Shown: positions 1 through 8,602 of the stretch, piece after piece | How positions within the stretch are numbered: position 1 is the first letter of the stretch | Layout of the letters: the number at the start of each line of letters is the position of its first letter | From: Kosakonia oryzae | GTDB taxonomy: Bacteria > Pseudomonadota > Gammaproteobacteria > Enterobacterales > Enterobacteriaceae | Length of the DNA: 64,000 nt | Direction of reading: 5' to 3' | NCBI RefSeq assembly: GCF_001658025.2 | Contig: NZ_CP014007.2 | Span: 4,464,001-4,528,000 of the forward strand | Made by a program: the position numbers and the translations under genes | The notes under the pieces: generated by a model | What the model saw: only the letters and a program-made list of their open reading frames with translations | Told to the model about the DNA's origin: nothing | Database searches by the model: none

Positions 1-822
1 TACACGACCGATAGCCACCAGCACGGCGTCGTAACGCTGCGCTTCAGCAGGGGCTTTTTTGCCTTCCATAGAAACGTAGATACCGTCTTCTTTCGCTTCA
101 ACGGCCGTTACTTTGGTTTCCAGCATCAGGTTGAATTTCTTGCTGACGCGTTTGGTGAAGACTTTAACGATATCTTTGTCTGCTGCTGGGATAACCTGGT
201 CGAACATTTCAACCACGTCGATCTCTGAACCCAGCGCATGGTACACGGTACCCATTTCCAGACCGATAATACCGCCGCCCATAACCAGCATACGTTTCGG
301 TACGGATTTCAGCTCCAGCGCATCGGTGGAATCCCATACACGCGGATCTTCGTGTGGAATGAACGGCAACTGAATCGGACGGGAGCCCGCCGCGATGATA
401 GCGTTGTCGAAGTTGATCACGGTTTTACCGTTTTCGCCTTCAACTTCCAGGGTGTTCGCCCCGGTGAATTTACCCAGACCGGTGACCACTTTCACTTTAC
501 GGCCTTTCGCCATACCCGACAGACCACCGGTCAGTTGGGTGATCACTTTCTCTTTCCAGGTACGGATTTTGTCGATATCGGTTTTCGGCTCGCCGAATAC
601 GATACCGTGTTCAGCCAGCGCTTTGGCTTCTTCGATAACTTTTGCTACGTGCAGCAGCGCTTTAGAAGGGATACAACCTACGTTCAGACAAACACCGCCG
701 AGGGTGCTGTAACGTTCAACGATGACGGTTTCCAGACCTAAATCAGCGCAACGGAAGGCAGCAGAGTAACCTGCCGGGCCTGCCCCAAGTACCACGACCT
801 GAGTTTTGATTTCAGTACTCAT
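1..822 (-). CDS. lpd: Dihydrolipoamide dehydrogenase (E3), partial: N-terminal 274 residues
   Basis: This is the FAD-dependent E3 subunit shared by the pyruvate and 2-oxoglutarate dehydrogenase complexes. It reoxidises the dihydrolipoyl arms of E2 and passes electrons to NAD+ in the cytosol. The reverse-strand reading begins MSTEIKTQVVVLGAGPAGYS, which carries the FAD-binding GxGxxG motif, and runs open to the window edge, ending ...YDAVLVAIGRV in the NAD-binding domain. About 200 C-terminal residues lie outside. The start is taken at the ATG at 820-822; a second in-frame ATG directly upstream (823-825) is possible, because the sequence reads ATGATGAGT. The gene follows aceF but is separated from it by a terminator and has its own promoter region, as in E. 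coli. Confidence 0.97.
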   Translation of the reverse strand, partial: MSTEIKTQVVVLGAGPAGYSAAFRCADLGLETVIVERYSTLGGVCLNVGCIPSKALLHVAKVIEEAKALAEHGIVFGEPKTDIDKIRTWKEKVITQLTGGLSGMAKGRKVKVVTGLGKFTGANTLEVEGENGKTVINFDNAIIAAGSRPIQLPFIPHEDPRVWDSTDALELKSVPKRMLVMGGGIIGLEMGTVYHALGSEIDVVEMFDQVIPAADKDIVKVFTKRVSKKFNLMLETKVTAVEAKEDGIYVSMEGKKAPAEAQRYDAVLVAIGRV

Positions 823-900
823 CATGACCTCTTATTGATTTCCGGCGGTCAGGGGTACTTCGTGTCGCCCTTCATCCACCGGGACGTTCTATCCGCCCGC

Positions 901-940
901 AGTTTACAAAAATGTTAACAATTTTGAAACAACAAACGGC
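901..940 (-). promoter_or_regulatory. Probable lpd promoter with ArcA-like site
   Basis: On the minus strand the segment contains AAAATTGTTAACATTTTTGT followed by TAAACT. The near-palindrome around TTGTTAACA resembles the ArcA-repressed lpd promoter of E. coli as I remember it. The position about 80-120 bp upstream of the lpd start, downstream of the aceF terminator, fits. The exact -35/-10 assignment is inference. Confidence 0.5.
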
Positions 941-992
941 AAACGATTTGTCCTTTGCCCCTGATAACCCCAAAAGCCCAATGAGATTATCA

Positions 993-1020
993 GAAAAAAG
1001 CCGGCCGTCAGGCCGGCTTT
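993..1020 (-). terminator. Intrinsic terminator after aceF
   Basis: Reading the minus strand, AAGCCGGCC and GGCCGGCTT form a perfect 9-bp stem around a 4-nt loop, followed by a T-rich run (TTTTTT). It begins 5 nt beyond the aceF stop codon and separates pdhR-aceEF transcription from the independent lpd unit. Confidence 0.85.
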
Positions 1021-1025
1021 CTCGA

Positions 1026-2921
1026 TTACATCACCAGACGGCGAATGTCCGACAGCATATTGTTGATGATGGTGATAAAGCGCGCACCATCAGCACCGTC
1101 AATCACACGGTGGTCGAAGGAGAGCGAAATCGGCATCATCAGACGCGGCACGAACTCTTTACCGTTCCAGACCGGCTCCATTGCAGATTTGGAGACGCCC
1201 AGGATAGCGACTTCCGGCGCGTTCACAATCGGCGCAAAGTGGGTGGTGCCCAGGCCGCCGATGCTGGAGATGGTGAAGCAACCGCCCTGCATTTCGCCAG
1301 CGGTCAGCTTGCCATCACGCGCTTTTTTGGAGATGACAGTCAGTTCGCGGGACAGCTCAGTAATGCTCTTCTTGTTCACGTCTTTAAAGACCGGAACAAC
1401 CAGACCATTCGGCGTATCCACCGCCACACCGATGTTGATGTATTTTTTCAGCGTCAGCTTCTGACCATCTTCAGACAGAGAGCTGTTGAAGCGCGGCATT
1501 TGCTCAAGCGCTGCAGCAACGGCTTTCATGATGAAGACAACCGGGGTGAATTTCACGTCCAGTTTGCGCTTCTCAGCTTCGGCGTTTTGCTGTTTACGGA
1601 ACGCTTCCAGATCGGTGATATCGGTTTTATCGAAGTGCGTAACGTGCGGGATCATCACCCAGTTACGGCTCAGGTTAGCACCAGAGATTTTCTGGATACG
1701 GCCCAGTTCCACTTCTTCGATTTCACCAAACTTGCTGAAGTCCACTTTCGGCCACGGCAGCAGACCCGGCAGAGAACCACCGGTTGCGCCAGCGGCAGGC
1801 GCAGATTCAGCGCGTTTGATCGCCTCTTTCACGTAAGCCTGAACGTCTTCGCGCAGGATGCGACCTTTACGGCCGGTGCCTTTCACTTTCGCCAGGTTCA
1901 CGCCGAATTCGCGCGCCAGGCGGCGAATCAGCGGCGTCGCGTGGACGTATGCGTCGTTTTCAGCAAAGTCAGATTTGCCTTCAGCTTTCGCCGGTGCCGG
2001 TGCAGCCGCCGGTTTTGCCGCCTGAGCAGCAGGAGCCGGAGCCGCAGCAGCCGGAGCGGCGGCAGGTGCAGCGCCTTCCACTTCAAACACCATGATCAGA
2101 GAGCCGGTGGAGACTTTATCGCCCACGTTCACTTTCAGCTCTTTTACGGTACCGGCGAACGGTGCCGGAACTTCCATAGACGCTTTGTCGCCTTCTACGG
2201 TGATCAGTGACTGTTCAGCGGAAACTTTGTCGCCCACTTTTACCAGCACTTCGGTCACTTCAACTTCGTCACCGCCGATATCCGGTACGTTAACTTCTTT
2301 CGGACCAGAAGCCGCTGCTGCCGGCGCGCTTGTCGCAGCCGGAGCTGCCGCCTGTGCCGGAGCCGCTGCCGGTGCAGCGCCTGCAACTTCGAAGATCATG
2401 ATCAGGGAACCGGTGGAGACTTTGTCGCCGGTGTTGATTTTGATCTCTTTAACCGTACCCGCGAACGGTGCCGGAACTTCCATAGAGGCTTTGTCGCCTT
2501 CTACGGTGATCAGAGACTGTTCAGCCGCAACGGTGTCGCCCACTTTGACGAGGATCTCGGTGACTTCAACTTCGTCGCCGCCAATATCCGGTACGTTAAC
2601 TTCTTTGGCAGCCGCAGCGGCCGGAGCAGCAGCCGGTGCCGCTTCTTTCTTCTCTTCTGCCTTAGCAGGTGCAGCGGCTGCTGCACCATCGGCGGAATCG
2701 AAAATCATGATCAGTTTGCCGGTCTCGGTTTTATCGCCGACAGAGACTTTGATCTCTTTAACGATGCCAGCCTGCGGAGACGGGACTTCCATAGAGGCTT
2801 TATCGCCTTCTACGGTGATCAGCGACTGTTCAGCTTCAACTTTGTCGCCCACTTTGACCAGGATCTCGGTGATTTCAACTTCATCAGACCCGATGTCCGG
2901 TACATTGATTTCGATAGCCAT
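1026..2921 (-). CDS. aceF: Pyruvate dehydrogenase E2, dihydrolipoamide acetyltransferase
   Basis: This is the core of the pyruvate dehydrogenase complex; it transfers acetyl groups from E1 to CoA through swinging lipoyl arms. The protein has 631 residues. Three lipoyl domains each carry the EGDKASME lipoylation motif (Lys41, Lys144, Lys246) and are joined by Ala/Pro-rich linkers. A peripheral subunit-binding domain ([20 protein letters not shown]) follows, then the catalytic domain ending with the acetyltransferase motif [10 protein letters not shown] (His604, Asp608). The length is one residue more than E. coli as I recall it. The triplicated lipoyl domains make this DNA internally repetitive; that is normal for the family. 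It lies 14 nt downstream of aceE in the same operon. Confidence 0.98.
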   Translation of the reverse strand: MAIEINVPDIGSDEVEITEILVKVGDKVEAEQSLITVEGDKASMEVPSPQAGIVKEIKVSVGDKTETGKLIMIFDSADGAAAAAPAKAEEKKEAAPAAAPAAAAAKEVNVPDIGGDEVEVTEILVKVGDTVAAEQSLITVEGDKASMEVPAPFAGTVKEIKINTGDKVSTGSLIMIFEVAGAAPAAAPAQAAAPAATSAPAAAASGPKEVNVPDIGGDEVEVTEVLVKVGDKVSAEQSLITVEGDKASMEVPAPFAGTVKELKVNVGDKVSTGSLIMVFEVEGAAPAAAPAAAAPAPAAQAAKPAAAPAPAKAEGKSDFAENDAYVHATPLIRRLAREFGVNLAKVKGTGRKGRILREDVQAYVKEAIKRAESAPAAGATGGSLPGLLPWPKVDFSKFGEIEEVELGRIQKISGANLSRNWVMIPHVTHFDKTDITDLEAFRKQQNAEAEKRKLDVKFTPVVFIMKAVAAALEQMPRFNSSLSEDGQKLTLKKYINIGVAVDTPNGLVVPVFKDVNKKSITELSRELTVISKKARDGKLTAGEMQGGCFTISSIGGLGTTHFAPIVNAPEVAILGVSKSAMEPVWNGKEFVPRLMMPISLSFDHRVIDGADGARFITIINNMLSDIRRLVM

Positions 2922-2935
2922 TATCTCTTTACCTC

Positions 2936-5599
2936 TTACGCCAGACGCGGGTTAACTTTTTCTGCATCGATGTTGAATTTGGTGATTGCTTCCGCCACCA
3001 CTTTCTTGTCGATTTCGCCACGTTTAGCCAGTTCGCCCAGCGCTGCAACCACCACGTAAGAAGCATCAACTTCGAAGTGGTGACGCAGGTTTTCACGGCT
3101 GTCGGAACGACCGAAGCCATCGGTACCCAGTACGCGGTAATCATCAGCCGGTACGTAAGTACGAACCTGCTCAGCGAACAGTTTCATATAGTCAGTAGAA
3201 GCCACTGCCGGAGCGTCGTTCATCACCTGAGCGATGTACGGAACGCGCGGAGTTTCCAGCGGGTGCAGCATGTTCCAGCGCTCACAATCCTGGCCATCAC
3301 GCGCCAGTTCGGTGAAGGAGGTGACGCTGTACACGTCAGAACCCACGCCGTAATCGTTCGCCAGGATCTGCGCGGCTTCACGCACGTGACGCAGAATAGA
3401 ACCGGAGCCCAGCAGCTGAACTTTACCTTTGCTACCTGCAACGGTTTCGAGTTTGTAGATACCTTTACGGATACCTTCCTCGGCACCTTCCGGCATGGCC
3501 GGCATGTGGTAGTTTTCGTTCAGCGTGGTGATGTAGTAGTAAACGTTTTCTTGTTTCTCGCCGTACATGCGCTCCAGACCGTCATGCATGATGACAGCCA
3601 CTTCGTACGCATAAGCCGGATCGTAAGAGATACAGTTCGGGATAGTCAGCGACTGAATGTGGCTATGACCATCTTCGTGTTGCAGACCTTCGCCGTTCAA
3701 CGTTGTACGACCGGAAGTCCCCCCAATCAGGAAGCCGCGAGCCTGCTGGTCGCCAGCCTGCCAGCACAGGTCACCGATACGCTGGAACCCGAACATGGAG
3801 TAGTAGATGTAGAACGGGATCATCGGCAGATCGTTGGTGCTGTAAGAGGTCGCAGCCGCCAGCCAGGATGCGCCGGCACCCAGTTCGTTGATACCTTCCT
3901 GCAGGATCTGACCTTTTTCGTCTTCTTTGTAGTAAGCAACCTGCTCACGGTCCTGCGGGGTGTACTGCTGGCCGTTCGGGCTGTAAATACCAATCTGACG
4001 GAACAGACCTTCCATACCGAAAGTACGCGCTTCGTCGGCGATAATCGGAACCAGGCGATCTTTGATCGATTTGTTCTTCAGCATCACGTTCAGAGCACGA
4101 ACGAAAGCGATAGTGGTGGAGATCTCTTTGTTCTGCTCTTCCAGCAACTGGGAGAAATCAGACAGCGCAGGCAGTTCCAGCTTCTCGGTGAACTTCGGCA
4201 GACGAGACGGCAGGTAGCCTTTCAGCGCCTGGCGACGTTCGTGCAGGTATTTGTACTCTTCAGAGCCTTCCGGGAAGGTCAGGTAAGAGAGATTTTCAAC
4301 CTGCTCATCGGTTACCGGAACATTGAAACGGTCGCGGATATAACGCACGCCGTCCATGTTCATTTTCTTAACCTGGTGGGCAATGTTTTTGCCTTCAGCG
4401 GTATCACCCATGCCGTAACCTTTAATGGTATGGGCCAGGATAACAGTCGCTTTGCCTTTGGTTTCCTGCGCTTTTTTCAGTGCAGCATAGATTTTCTTCG
4501 GATCGTGACCGCCACGGTTCAACGCCCAGATCTGCTCATCAGTCCAGTCTGCAACCAGCGCTGCGGTTTCCGGATATTTACCGAAGAAGTGCTCACGAAC
4601 GTAGGCGCCGTCTTTGGATTTGAAGGTTTGATAGTCACCGTCAACGGTTTCGTTCATCAGCTGGATCAGTTTACCGCTGGTATCTTTACGCAGCAGCTCG
4701 TCCCAACGGGAACCCCACATCACCTTGATCACGTTCCAGCCAGCACCTGCGAAGATGCCTTCCAGTTCGTTGATGATTTTACCGTTACCGGTTACCGGGC
4801 CATCCAGACGTTGCAGGTTACAGTTGATGATGAAGCACAGGTTGTCCAGTTTTTCACGGGTAGCGATAGTGATCGCACCTTTGGATTCCGGCTCATCCAT
4901 CTCGCCATCGCCGAGGAAAGCGTAAACGGTTTGTTCAGAGGTATCTTTCAGGCCACGGTGTTCCAGATATTTCAGGAACTTCGCCTGGTAGATCGCACCA
5001 ATCGGGCCCAGCCCCATGGATACGGTCGGGAACTGCCAGAATTCCGGCATCAGTTTCGGGTGCGGATAAGATGACAGGCCTTTGCCGTGCACTTCCTGAC
5101 GGAAGTTGTTCATCTGCTCTTCAGTCAGACGACCTTCAACGAACGCACGCGCGTAGATACCCGGAGAGATATGGCCCTGGAAGTAAACCAGATCGCCGCC
5201 ATCTTTCTCGTTACGGGCGCGGAAGAAGTGGTTGAAGCAAACTTCATATACGGTCGCAGAAGACTGGAAGGAAGCCATGTGGCCGCCCAGCTCAAGGTCT
5301 TTTTTAGAGGCGCGCAGAACCGTCATGATTGCGTTCCAGCGGATAGCTGAACGAATACGGCGTTCCAGTTCCAGATTGCCAGGATATTCCGGCTCATCTT
5401 CAACGGCAATAGTGTTTACATAGTTGCTCGCCCCTGTGCCAGCTGCCACTTTCACACCGCCTTTGCGGGCTTCAGAAAGGAGCTGGTCAATCAGATACTG
5501 AGCACGCTCAACACCTTCTTCACGGATGACCGATTCGATCGCCTGTTGCCAGTCGCGAGTTTCGATCGGATCCACGTCATTTTGGAAACGTTCTGACAT
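2936..5599 (-). CDS. aceE: Pyruvate dehydrogenase E1 component (homodimeric type)
   Basis: This thiamine-diphosphate enzyme decarboxylates pyruvate and reductively acetylates the lipoyl arms of AceF. It has 887 residues, the usual length. The ThDP/Mg motif begins [10 protein letters not shown] near residue 230 and ends about 30 residues later in NCN. The N-terminus [20 protein letters not shown] matches the family. The ATG start has GGGGGGT-type purines upstream (minus strand ...AATACCCCCC then ATG), as in E. coli. It is the first enzyme gene of the operon, downstream of pdhR, with a leader hairpin in the 162-bp gap between them. Confidence 0.98.
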   Translation of the reverse strand: MSERFQNDVDPIETRDWQQAIESVIREEGVERAQYLIDQLLSEARKGGVKVAAGTGASNYVNTIAVEDEPEYPGNLELERRIRSAIRWNAIMTVLRASKKDLELGGHMASFQSSATVYEVCFNHFFRARNEKDGGDLVYFQGHISPGIYARAFVEGRLTEEQMNNFRQEVHGKGLSSYPHPKLMPEFWQFPTVSMGLGPIGAIYQAKFLKYLEHRGLKDTSEQTVYAFLGDGEMDEPESKGAITIATREKLDNLCFIINCNLQRLDGPVTGNGKIINELEGIFAGAGWNVIKVMWGSRWDELLRKDTSGKLIQLMNETVDGDYQTFKSKDGAYVREHFFGKYPETAALVADWTDEQIWALNRGGHDPKKIYAALKKAQETKGKATVILAHTIKGYGMGDTAEGKNIAHQVKKMNMDGVRYIRDRFNVPVTDEQVENLSYLTFPEGSEEYKYLHERRQALKGYLPSRLPKFTEKLELPALSDFSQLLEEQNKEISTTIAFVRALNVMLKNKSIKDRLVPIIADEARTFGMEGLFRQIGIYSPNGQQYTPQDREQVAYYKEDEKGQILQEGINELGAGASWLAAATSYSTNDLPMIPFYIYYSMFGFQRIGDLCWQAGDQQARGFLIGGTSGRTTLNGEGLQHEDGHSHIQSLTIPNCISYDPAYAYEVAVIMHDGLERMYGEKQENVYYYITTLNENYHMPAMPEGAEEGIRKGIYKLETVAGSKGKVQLLGSGSILRHVREAAQILANDYGVGSDVYSVTSFTELARDGQDCERWNMLHPLETPRVPYIAQVMNDAPAVASTDYMKLFAEQVRTYVPADDYRVLGTDGFGRSDSRENLRHHFEVDASYVVVAALGELAKRGEIDKKVVAEAITKFNIDAEKVNPRLA

Positions 5600-5639
5600 G
5601 GGGGGTATTCCTTATCTATCTAATACGTTGATTTGTCTG

Positions 5640-5687
5640 GAACCTGTCCCATTGCACCCTTCGGGAAAGATGCAATAAGACAGGTTC
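5640..5687 (-). other. Long RNA hairpin between pdhR and aceE
   Basis: On the minus strand GAACCTGTC pairs with GACAGGTTC (9 bp), and inside it ATTGCA pairs with TGCAAT around a C/G-rich loop containing CCCGAAGGG. No T-run follows directly, so it is better read as a processing or attenuation hairpin in the pdhR-aceE transcript than as a full terminator. A similar hairpin occurs at this place in E. coli, from memory. Confidence 0.65.
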
Positions 5688-5761
5688 TGCGTTTAGTTGC
5701 CGCGCTCTAAAGTTTGGCGCTGGTGTCACAACTCTTCCGGCACAAACTGCGCCAGAAAATC

Positions 5762-6526
5762 TTAATTCTTTCTCTGCTCTAACCGACGCAGCGAGCGTTC
5801 ACGACGGCTCTGCTCACGGCTTCTGTCCAGCAAAATCTCTTCGATAAACGCCAGGTGGCGGTGCGACGCTTCACGCGCCTCTTCCGGCTGCCCGGCCATG
5901 ATCGCCGCAAAAATACTTGAGCGATGGTTGCTGACCAGCGGGAGCATCTCCCGGCGTGCGTACAGCAATTCGAAGTTCTGCCGGACGTTTTGCGCCAACA
6001 TGGGCTCCATGCAGCGTAGCAAATGAAGCAGCACGACATTGTGTGCCGCTTCGGTTACGGCAATTTGATACTGCACGACAGCACTGGACTCCGCGTCCAA
6101 ATCCCCGGACTGCTGCGCCAGTTCAATCGCCTGGTGCAGCTCGCTGATACGCGCTTTATCTTCATCTGTGCTGCGCAGCGCTGCGTAATAGGCCGCAATG
6201 CCTTCTAATGCATGGCGGGTTTCAAGCAGGTCAAACTGGGATTCGGGATGATCGTTGAGCAGCTCTACCAGCGGATCGCTGAAGCTCTGCCACAGACTGC
6301 TCTGGACAAAAGTCCCGCCACCCTGGCGACGAAGGAGCAGACCTTTCGCTTCGAGGCGCTGAATGGCCTCGCGCAGTGAAGGACGAGAAACATCGAACTG
6401 TTTCGCCAGTTCGCGTTCTGGAGGAAGTTTTTCACCGGGACGCAAGGTCCCTTCGAGAATCAAAAACTCCAGTTGCTGCTCAATCACATCGGAGAGTTTT
6501 GGTTGGCGGATTTTGCTGTAGGCCAT
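5762..6526 (-). CDS. pdhR: Pyruvate-responsive GntR-family repressor PdhR
   Basis: PdhR represses its own operon (pdhR-aceEF-lpd) and other respiratory genes; pyruvate relieves binding. The protein has 254 residues. The N-terminal winged helix-turn-helix includes [19 protein letters not shown] and [16 protein letters not shown], followed by a C-terminal FadR-type helical effector domain ([20 protein letters not shown]). The reading frame is open for 17 more codons upstream, but the start at 6524-6526 ([11 protein letters not shown]) is the family start; an upstream start would lie inside the PdhR operator. The gene sits directly upstream of aceE and divergently from aroP. Confidence 0.97.
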   Translation of the reverse strand: MAYSKIRQPKLSDVIEQQLEFLILEGTLRPGEKLPPERELAKQFDVSRPSLREAIQRLEAKGLLLRRQGGGTFVQSSLWQSFSDPLVELLNDHPESQFDLLETRHALEGIAAYYAALRSTDEDKARISELHQAIELAQQSGDLDAESSAVVQYQIAVTEAAHNVVLLHLLRCMEPMLAQNVRQNFELLYARREMLPLVSNHRSSIFAAIMAGQPEEAREASHRHLAFIEEILLDRSREQSRRERSLRRLEQRKN

Positions 6527-6555
6527 GGTTCCCTGTCTCTGCCATTCGCCGGAGT

Positions 6556-6573
6556 AAATTGGTCTTACCAATT
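6556..6573. promoter_or_regulatory. PdhR operator
   Basis: AAATTGGTCTTACCAATTT is a near-perfect palindrome (reverse strand AATTGGTAAGACCAATTT) matching the known PdhR consensus ATTGGTNNNACCAAT. It lies about 30 bp upstream of the pdhR start and just downstream of the predicted promoter, where bound repressor blocks transcription. Confidence 0.92.
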
Positions 6574-6589
6574 TCACGTTCTTGACGCT

Positions 6590-6618
6590 AAAGTAACAAA
6601 GTATTCACCTTCTGTCCA
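6590..6618 (-). promoter_or_regulatory. pdhR-aceEF promoter
   Basis: On the minus strand TGGACA is followed after exactly 17 nt by TACTTT. The expected transcription start falls a few bases before the PdhR operator. The assignment is by consensus and position only. Confidence 0.6.
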
Positions 6619-6793
6619 TACAGGTTTTGATTGAAATCAGGAAACCACGCACATTTTAACAATCATACAGAAATGACGTTTCAAAGATGTAACCTTGCAC
6701 AAATGTCCCATTTACCACGAAAGAGGCAGTTTTAACTTTATTGAAACGCCAGTTAAGGCATATGAACCGATTCAGTTGATTTATTTTTGATTG

Positions 6794-6816
6794 TTTATGC
6801 AATTTATTTGCATAAA
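6794..6816. repeat. Perfect 9-bp inverted repeat in the pdhR-aroP intergenic region
   Basis: TTTATGCAA (6794-6802) and TTGCATAAA (6808-6816) are exact reverse complements separated by 5 nt (TTTAT). It is AT-rich, lies in the middle of the 532-bp gap and has no flanking T-run of terminator type. It looks like an operator-sized palindrome, but I cannot assign a regulator. The rest of the gap, apart from the features listed, shows no supportable gene. Confidence 0.5.
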
Positions 6817-6975
6817 AACAAAATAAGTAGTCGGAAAGGGAGTAGTTGGGGTACTGACAAACGGTTTCTTTTTCATCAGTCGTCATAACAGCTTCATAAA
6901 GCAGATGCATTCACGCGCACTTACCACTATTCTTGGCACTACGAAAGAGCCAGACGAAAAATCACGTCCGCAATT

Positions 6976-7016
6976 CGTAAATAATAAAATACAAAAAATG
7001 GAATTTATTTCTTACA
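6976..7016 (+). promoter_or_regulatory. Probable tandem TyrR boxes upstream of aroP
   Basis: Two 18-bp segments, CGTAAA-TAATAA-AATACA (6976-6993) and TGGAAT-TTATTT-CTTACA (6999-7016), each match 9 of 12 positions of the TyrR consensus TGTAAA-N6-TTTACA. They are separated by 5 nt, so their centres are 23 bp apart, the usual spacing for a strong/weak TyrR pair. They end about 40 bp before the aroP start. E. coli aroP is known to be TyrR-repressed. Confidence 0.6.
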
Positions 7017-7058
7017 CGCAAACGACAGCGTAAACATAATAACCACACACGAGGTTTC

Positions 7059-8432
7059 ATGATGGAAGGTCAACAGCACGGCGATCAGCTAAAGCGCGGC
7101 CTTAAGAACCGCCATATTCAGCTTATTGCGCTGGGTGGCGCTATTGGGACTGGCCTTTTTCTGGGCAGCGCATCGGTCATTCAATCCGCCGGCCCCGGTA
7201 TTATTCTGGGCTACGCCATTGCAGGTTTTATCGCCTTTCTGATCATGCGTCAGTTGGGCGAAATGGTCGTGGAAGAGCCAGTAGCCGGTTCATTTAGCCA
7301 TTTTGCTTACAAATATTGGGGTAGCTTTGCCGGTTTTGCTTCTGGCTGGAACTACTGGGTGCTGTATGTGCTGGTGGCGATGGCGGAACTGACCGCGGTC
7401 GGTAAGTATATTCAGTTCTGGTGGCCGGAAATCCCAACCTGGGCCTCTGCTGCGGCCTTCTTTGTCATCATTAACGCCATCAACCTGACCAATGTGAAAG
7501 TGTTTGGTGAGATGGAGTTCTGGTTTGCCATTATTAAGGTGTTCGCGGTTGTCGCCATGATCGTTTTCGGCGGCTGGCTGCTGTTCAGCGGTAGCGCTGG
7601 CCCGCAGGCGACCGTACGTAACCTGTGGGAACAGGGCGGCTTCCTGCCACACGGTATCGGTGGGCTGGTGATGATGATGGCGATCATTATGTTCTCGTTT
7701 GGCGGTCTTGAGCTGGTGGGGATCACCGCCGCAGAAGCCGATAACCCGGAACAGAGCATTCCAAAAGCCACCAACCAGGTTATCTATCGTATCCTGATTT
7801 TCTATGTTGGCTCACTGGCGGTACTGCTCTCGCTGATGCCGTGGACCCGCGTAACGGCAGATACCAGCCCGTTTGTACTGATTTTCCACGAACTGGGTGA
7901 CTCTTTCGTCGCCAACGCGCTGAACATTGTGGTACTGACAGCAGCGCTCTCTGTTTATAACAGCTGCGTCTACTGCAATAGCCGTATGCTGTTTGGCCTG
8001 GCGAAGCAGGGTAACGCGCCGAAAATGCTGCAAAAAGTGGATAAACGCGGCGTGCCGGTGAACACCATCCTGACTTCCGCGCTCTTCACCGCGCTGTGCG
8101 TGCTGATCAACTACTTTGCACCGGAATCGGCGTTCGGTCTGCTGATGGCGCTGGTGGTTTCCGCGCTGGTGATCAACTGGGCGATGATCAGCCTGGCGCA
8201 TATGCGTTTCCGTCGCGCGAAACAGTTGCAGGGCGTGACGCCACGCTTCCCGGCGCTGTTCTACCCGCTGGGCAACTGGATCTGCCTGCTGTTTATGGCC
8301 GCTGTGCTGGTGATCATGCTGATGACGCCTGGCATGGGGATTTCGGTCTATCTGATCCCGGTATGGATTGCCGTGCTGGGTGTCGGCTATCTGTTCAAAC
8401 AGAAAAATGCAAAAGCCGTAAAAGCCAGTTAA
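7059..8432 (+). CDS. aroP: Aromatic amino acid permease AroP
   Basis: This inner-membrane APC-superfamily permease imports phenylalanine, tyrosine and tryptophan with protons. It has 457 residues, the same as E. coli. The N-terminus (MMEGQQHGDQLKRGLKNRHI) leads into the first membrane segment with the APC motif ALGGAIGTGLFLGSA, and twelve hydrophobic segments follow. The start is the first of two adjacent ATG codons, preceded by GAGG 8 nt upstream. It is transcribed divergently from pdhR, with probable TyrR boxes upstream. In E. coli ampE is next on the far side; here two accessory genes intervene. Confidence 0.97.
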   Translation: MMEGQQHGDQLKRGLKNRHIQLIALGGAIGTGLFLGSASVIQSAGPGIILGYAIAGFIAFLIMRQLGEMVVEEPVAGSFSHFAYKYWGSFAGFASGWNYWVLYVLVAMAELTAVGKYIQFWWPEIPTWASAAAFFVIINAINLTNVKVFGEMEFWFAIIKVFAVVAMIVFGGWLLFSGSAGPQATVRNLWEQGGFLPHGIGGLVMMMAIIMFSFGGLELVGITAAEADNPEQSIPKATNQVIYRILIFYVGSLAVLLSLMPWTRVTADTSPFVLIFHELGDSFVANALNIVVLTAALSVYNSCVYCNSRMLFGLAKQGNAPKMLQKVDKRGVPVNTILTSALFTALCVLINYFAPESAFGLLMALVVSALVINWAMISLAHMRFRRAKQLQGVTPRFPALFYPLGNWICLLFMAAVLVIMLMTPGMGISVYLIPVWIAVLGVGYLFKQKNAKAVKAS

Positions 8433-8443
8433 TTCCTGTCTTG

Positions 8444-8470
8444 CCCCCTTTCTCCACGCGGGAGAGGGGG
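8444..8470. other. GC-rich stem-loop after aroP
   Basis: CCCCCTTTCTCC can pair with GGAGAGGGGG around a short loop, with a two-T bulge. No T-run follows on either strand, so it is a stem-loop in the 3' region of aroP rather than a clear intrinsic terminator. It could protect the mRNA end. Confidence 0.4.
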
Positions 8471-8602
8471 TTACCGCAACGTTACCTCCCTCACACTTTC
8501 TTTTACATAGCTATTTTGTCCATCTCCCCACGCTGATTCTGCTACGCAAACGAAAATTTGCAGGCAAATAATTCATACCATATATCAATGGGAGAATCGG
8601 CA

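Noticed and set aside
912-2210. 432-codon plus-strand open frame opposite aceF
   Set aside because: Antisense shadow of the repetitive lipoyl and catalytic domain coding sequence.
2100-2900. Three spaced near-identical DNA blocks resembling a repeat array
   Set aside because: They are the three lipoyl domains of AceF, in frame and about 100 codons apart, not a CRISPR or mobile repeat.
3077-5074. 665-codon open frame on the plus strand opposite aceE
   Set aside because: It is antisense to a complete, conserved aceE. Its Phe/Arg/Gln/Val-rich composition is the expected shadow of the codon bias of the real gene.
6656-6910. 84-codon minus-strand frame in the pdhR-aroP gap
   Set aside because: There is no clear ribosome site, no recognised family and the composition is that of AT-rich intergenic DNA. 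It cannot be excluded, but I cannot support it.
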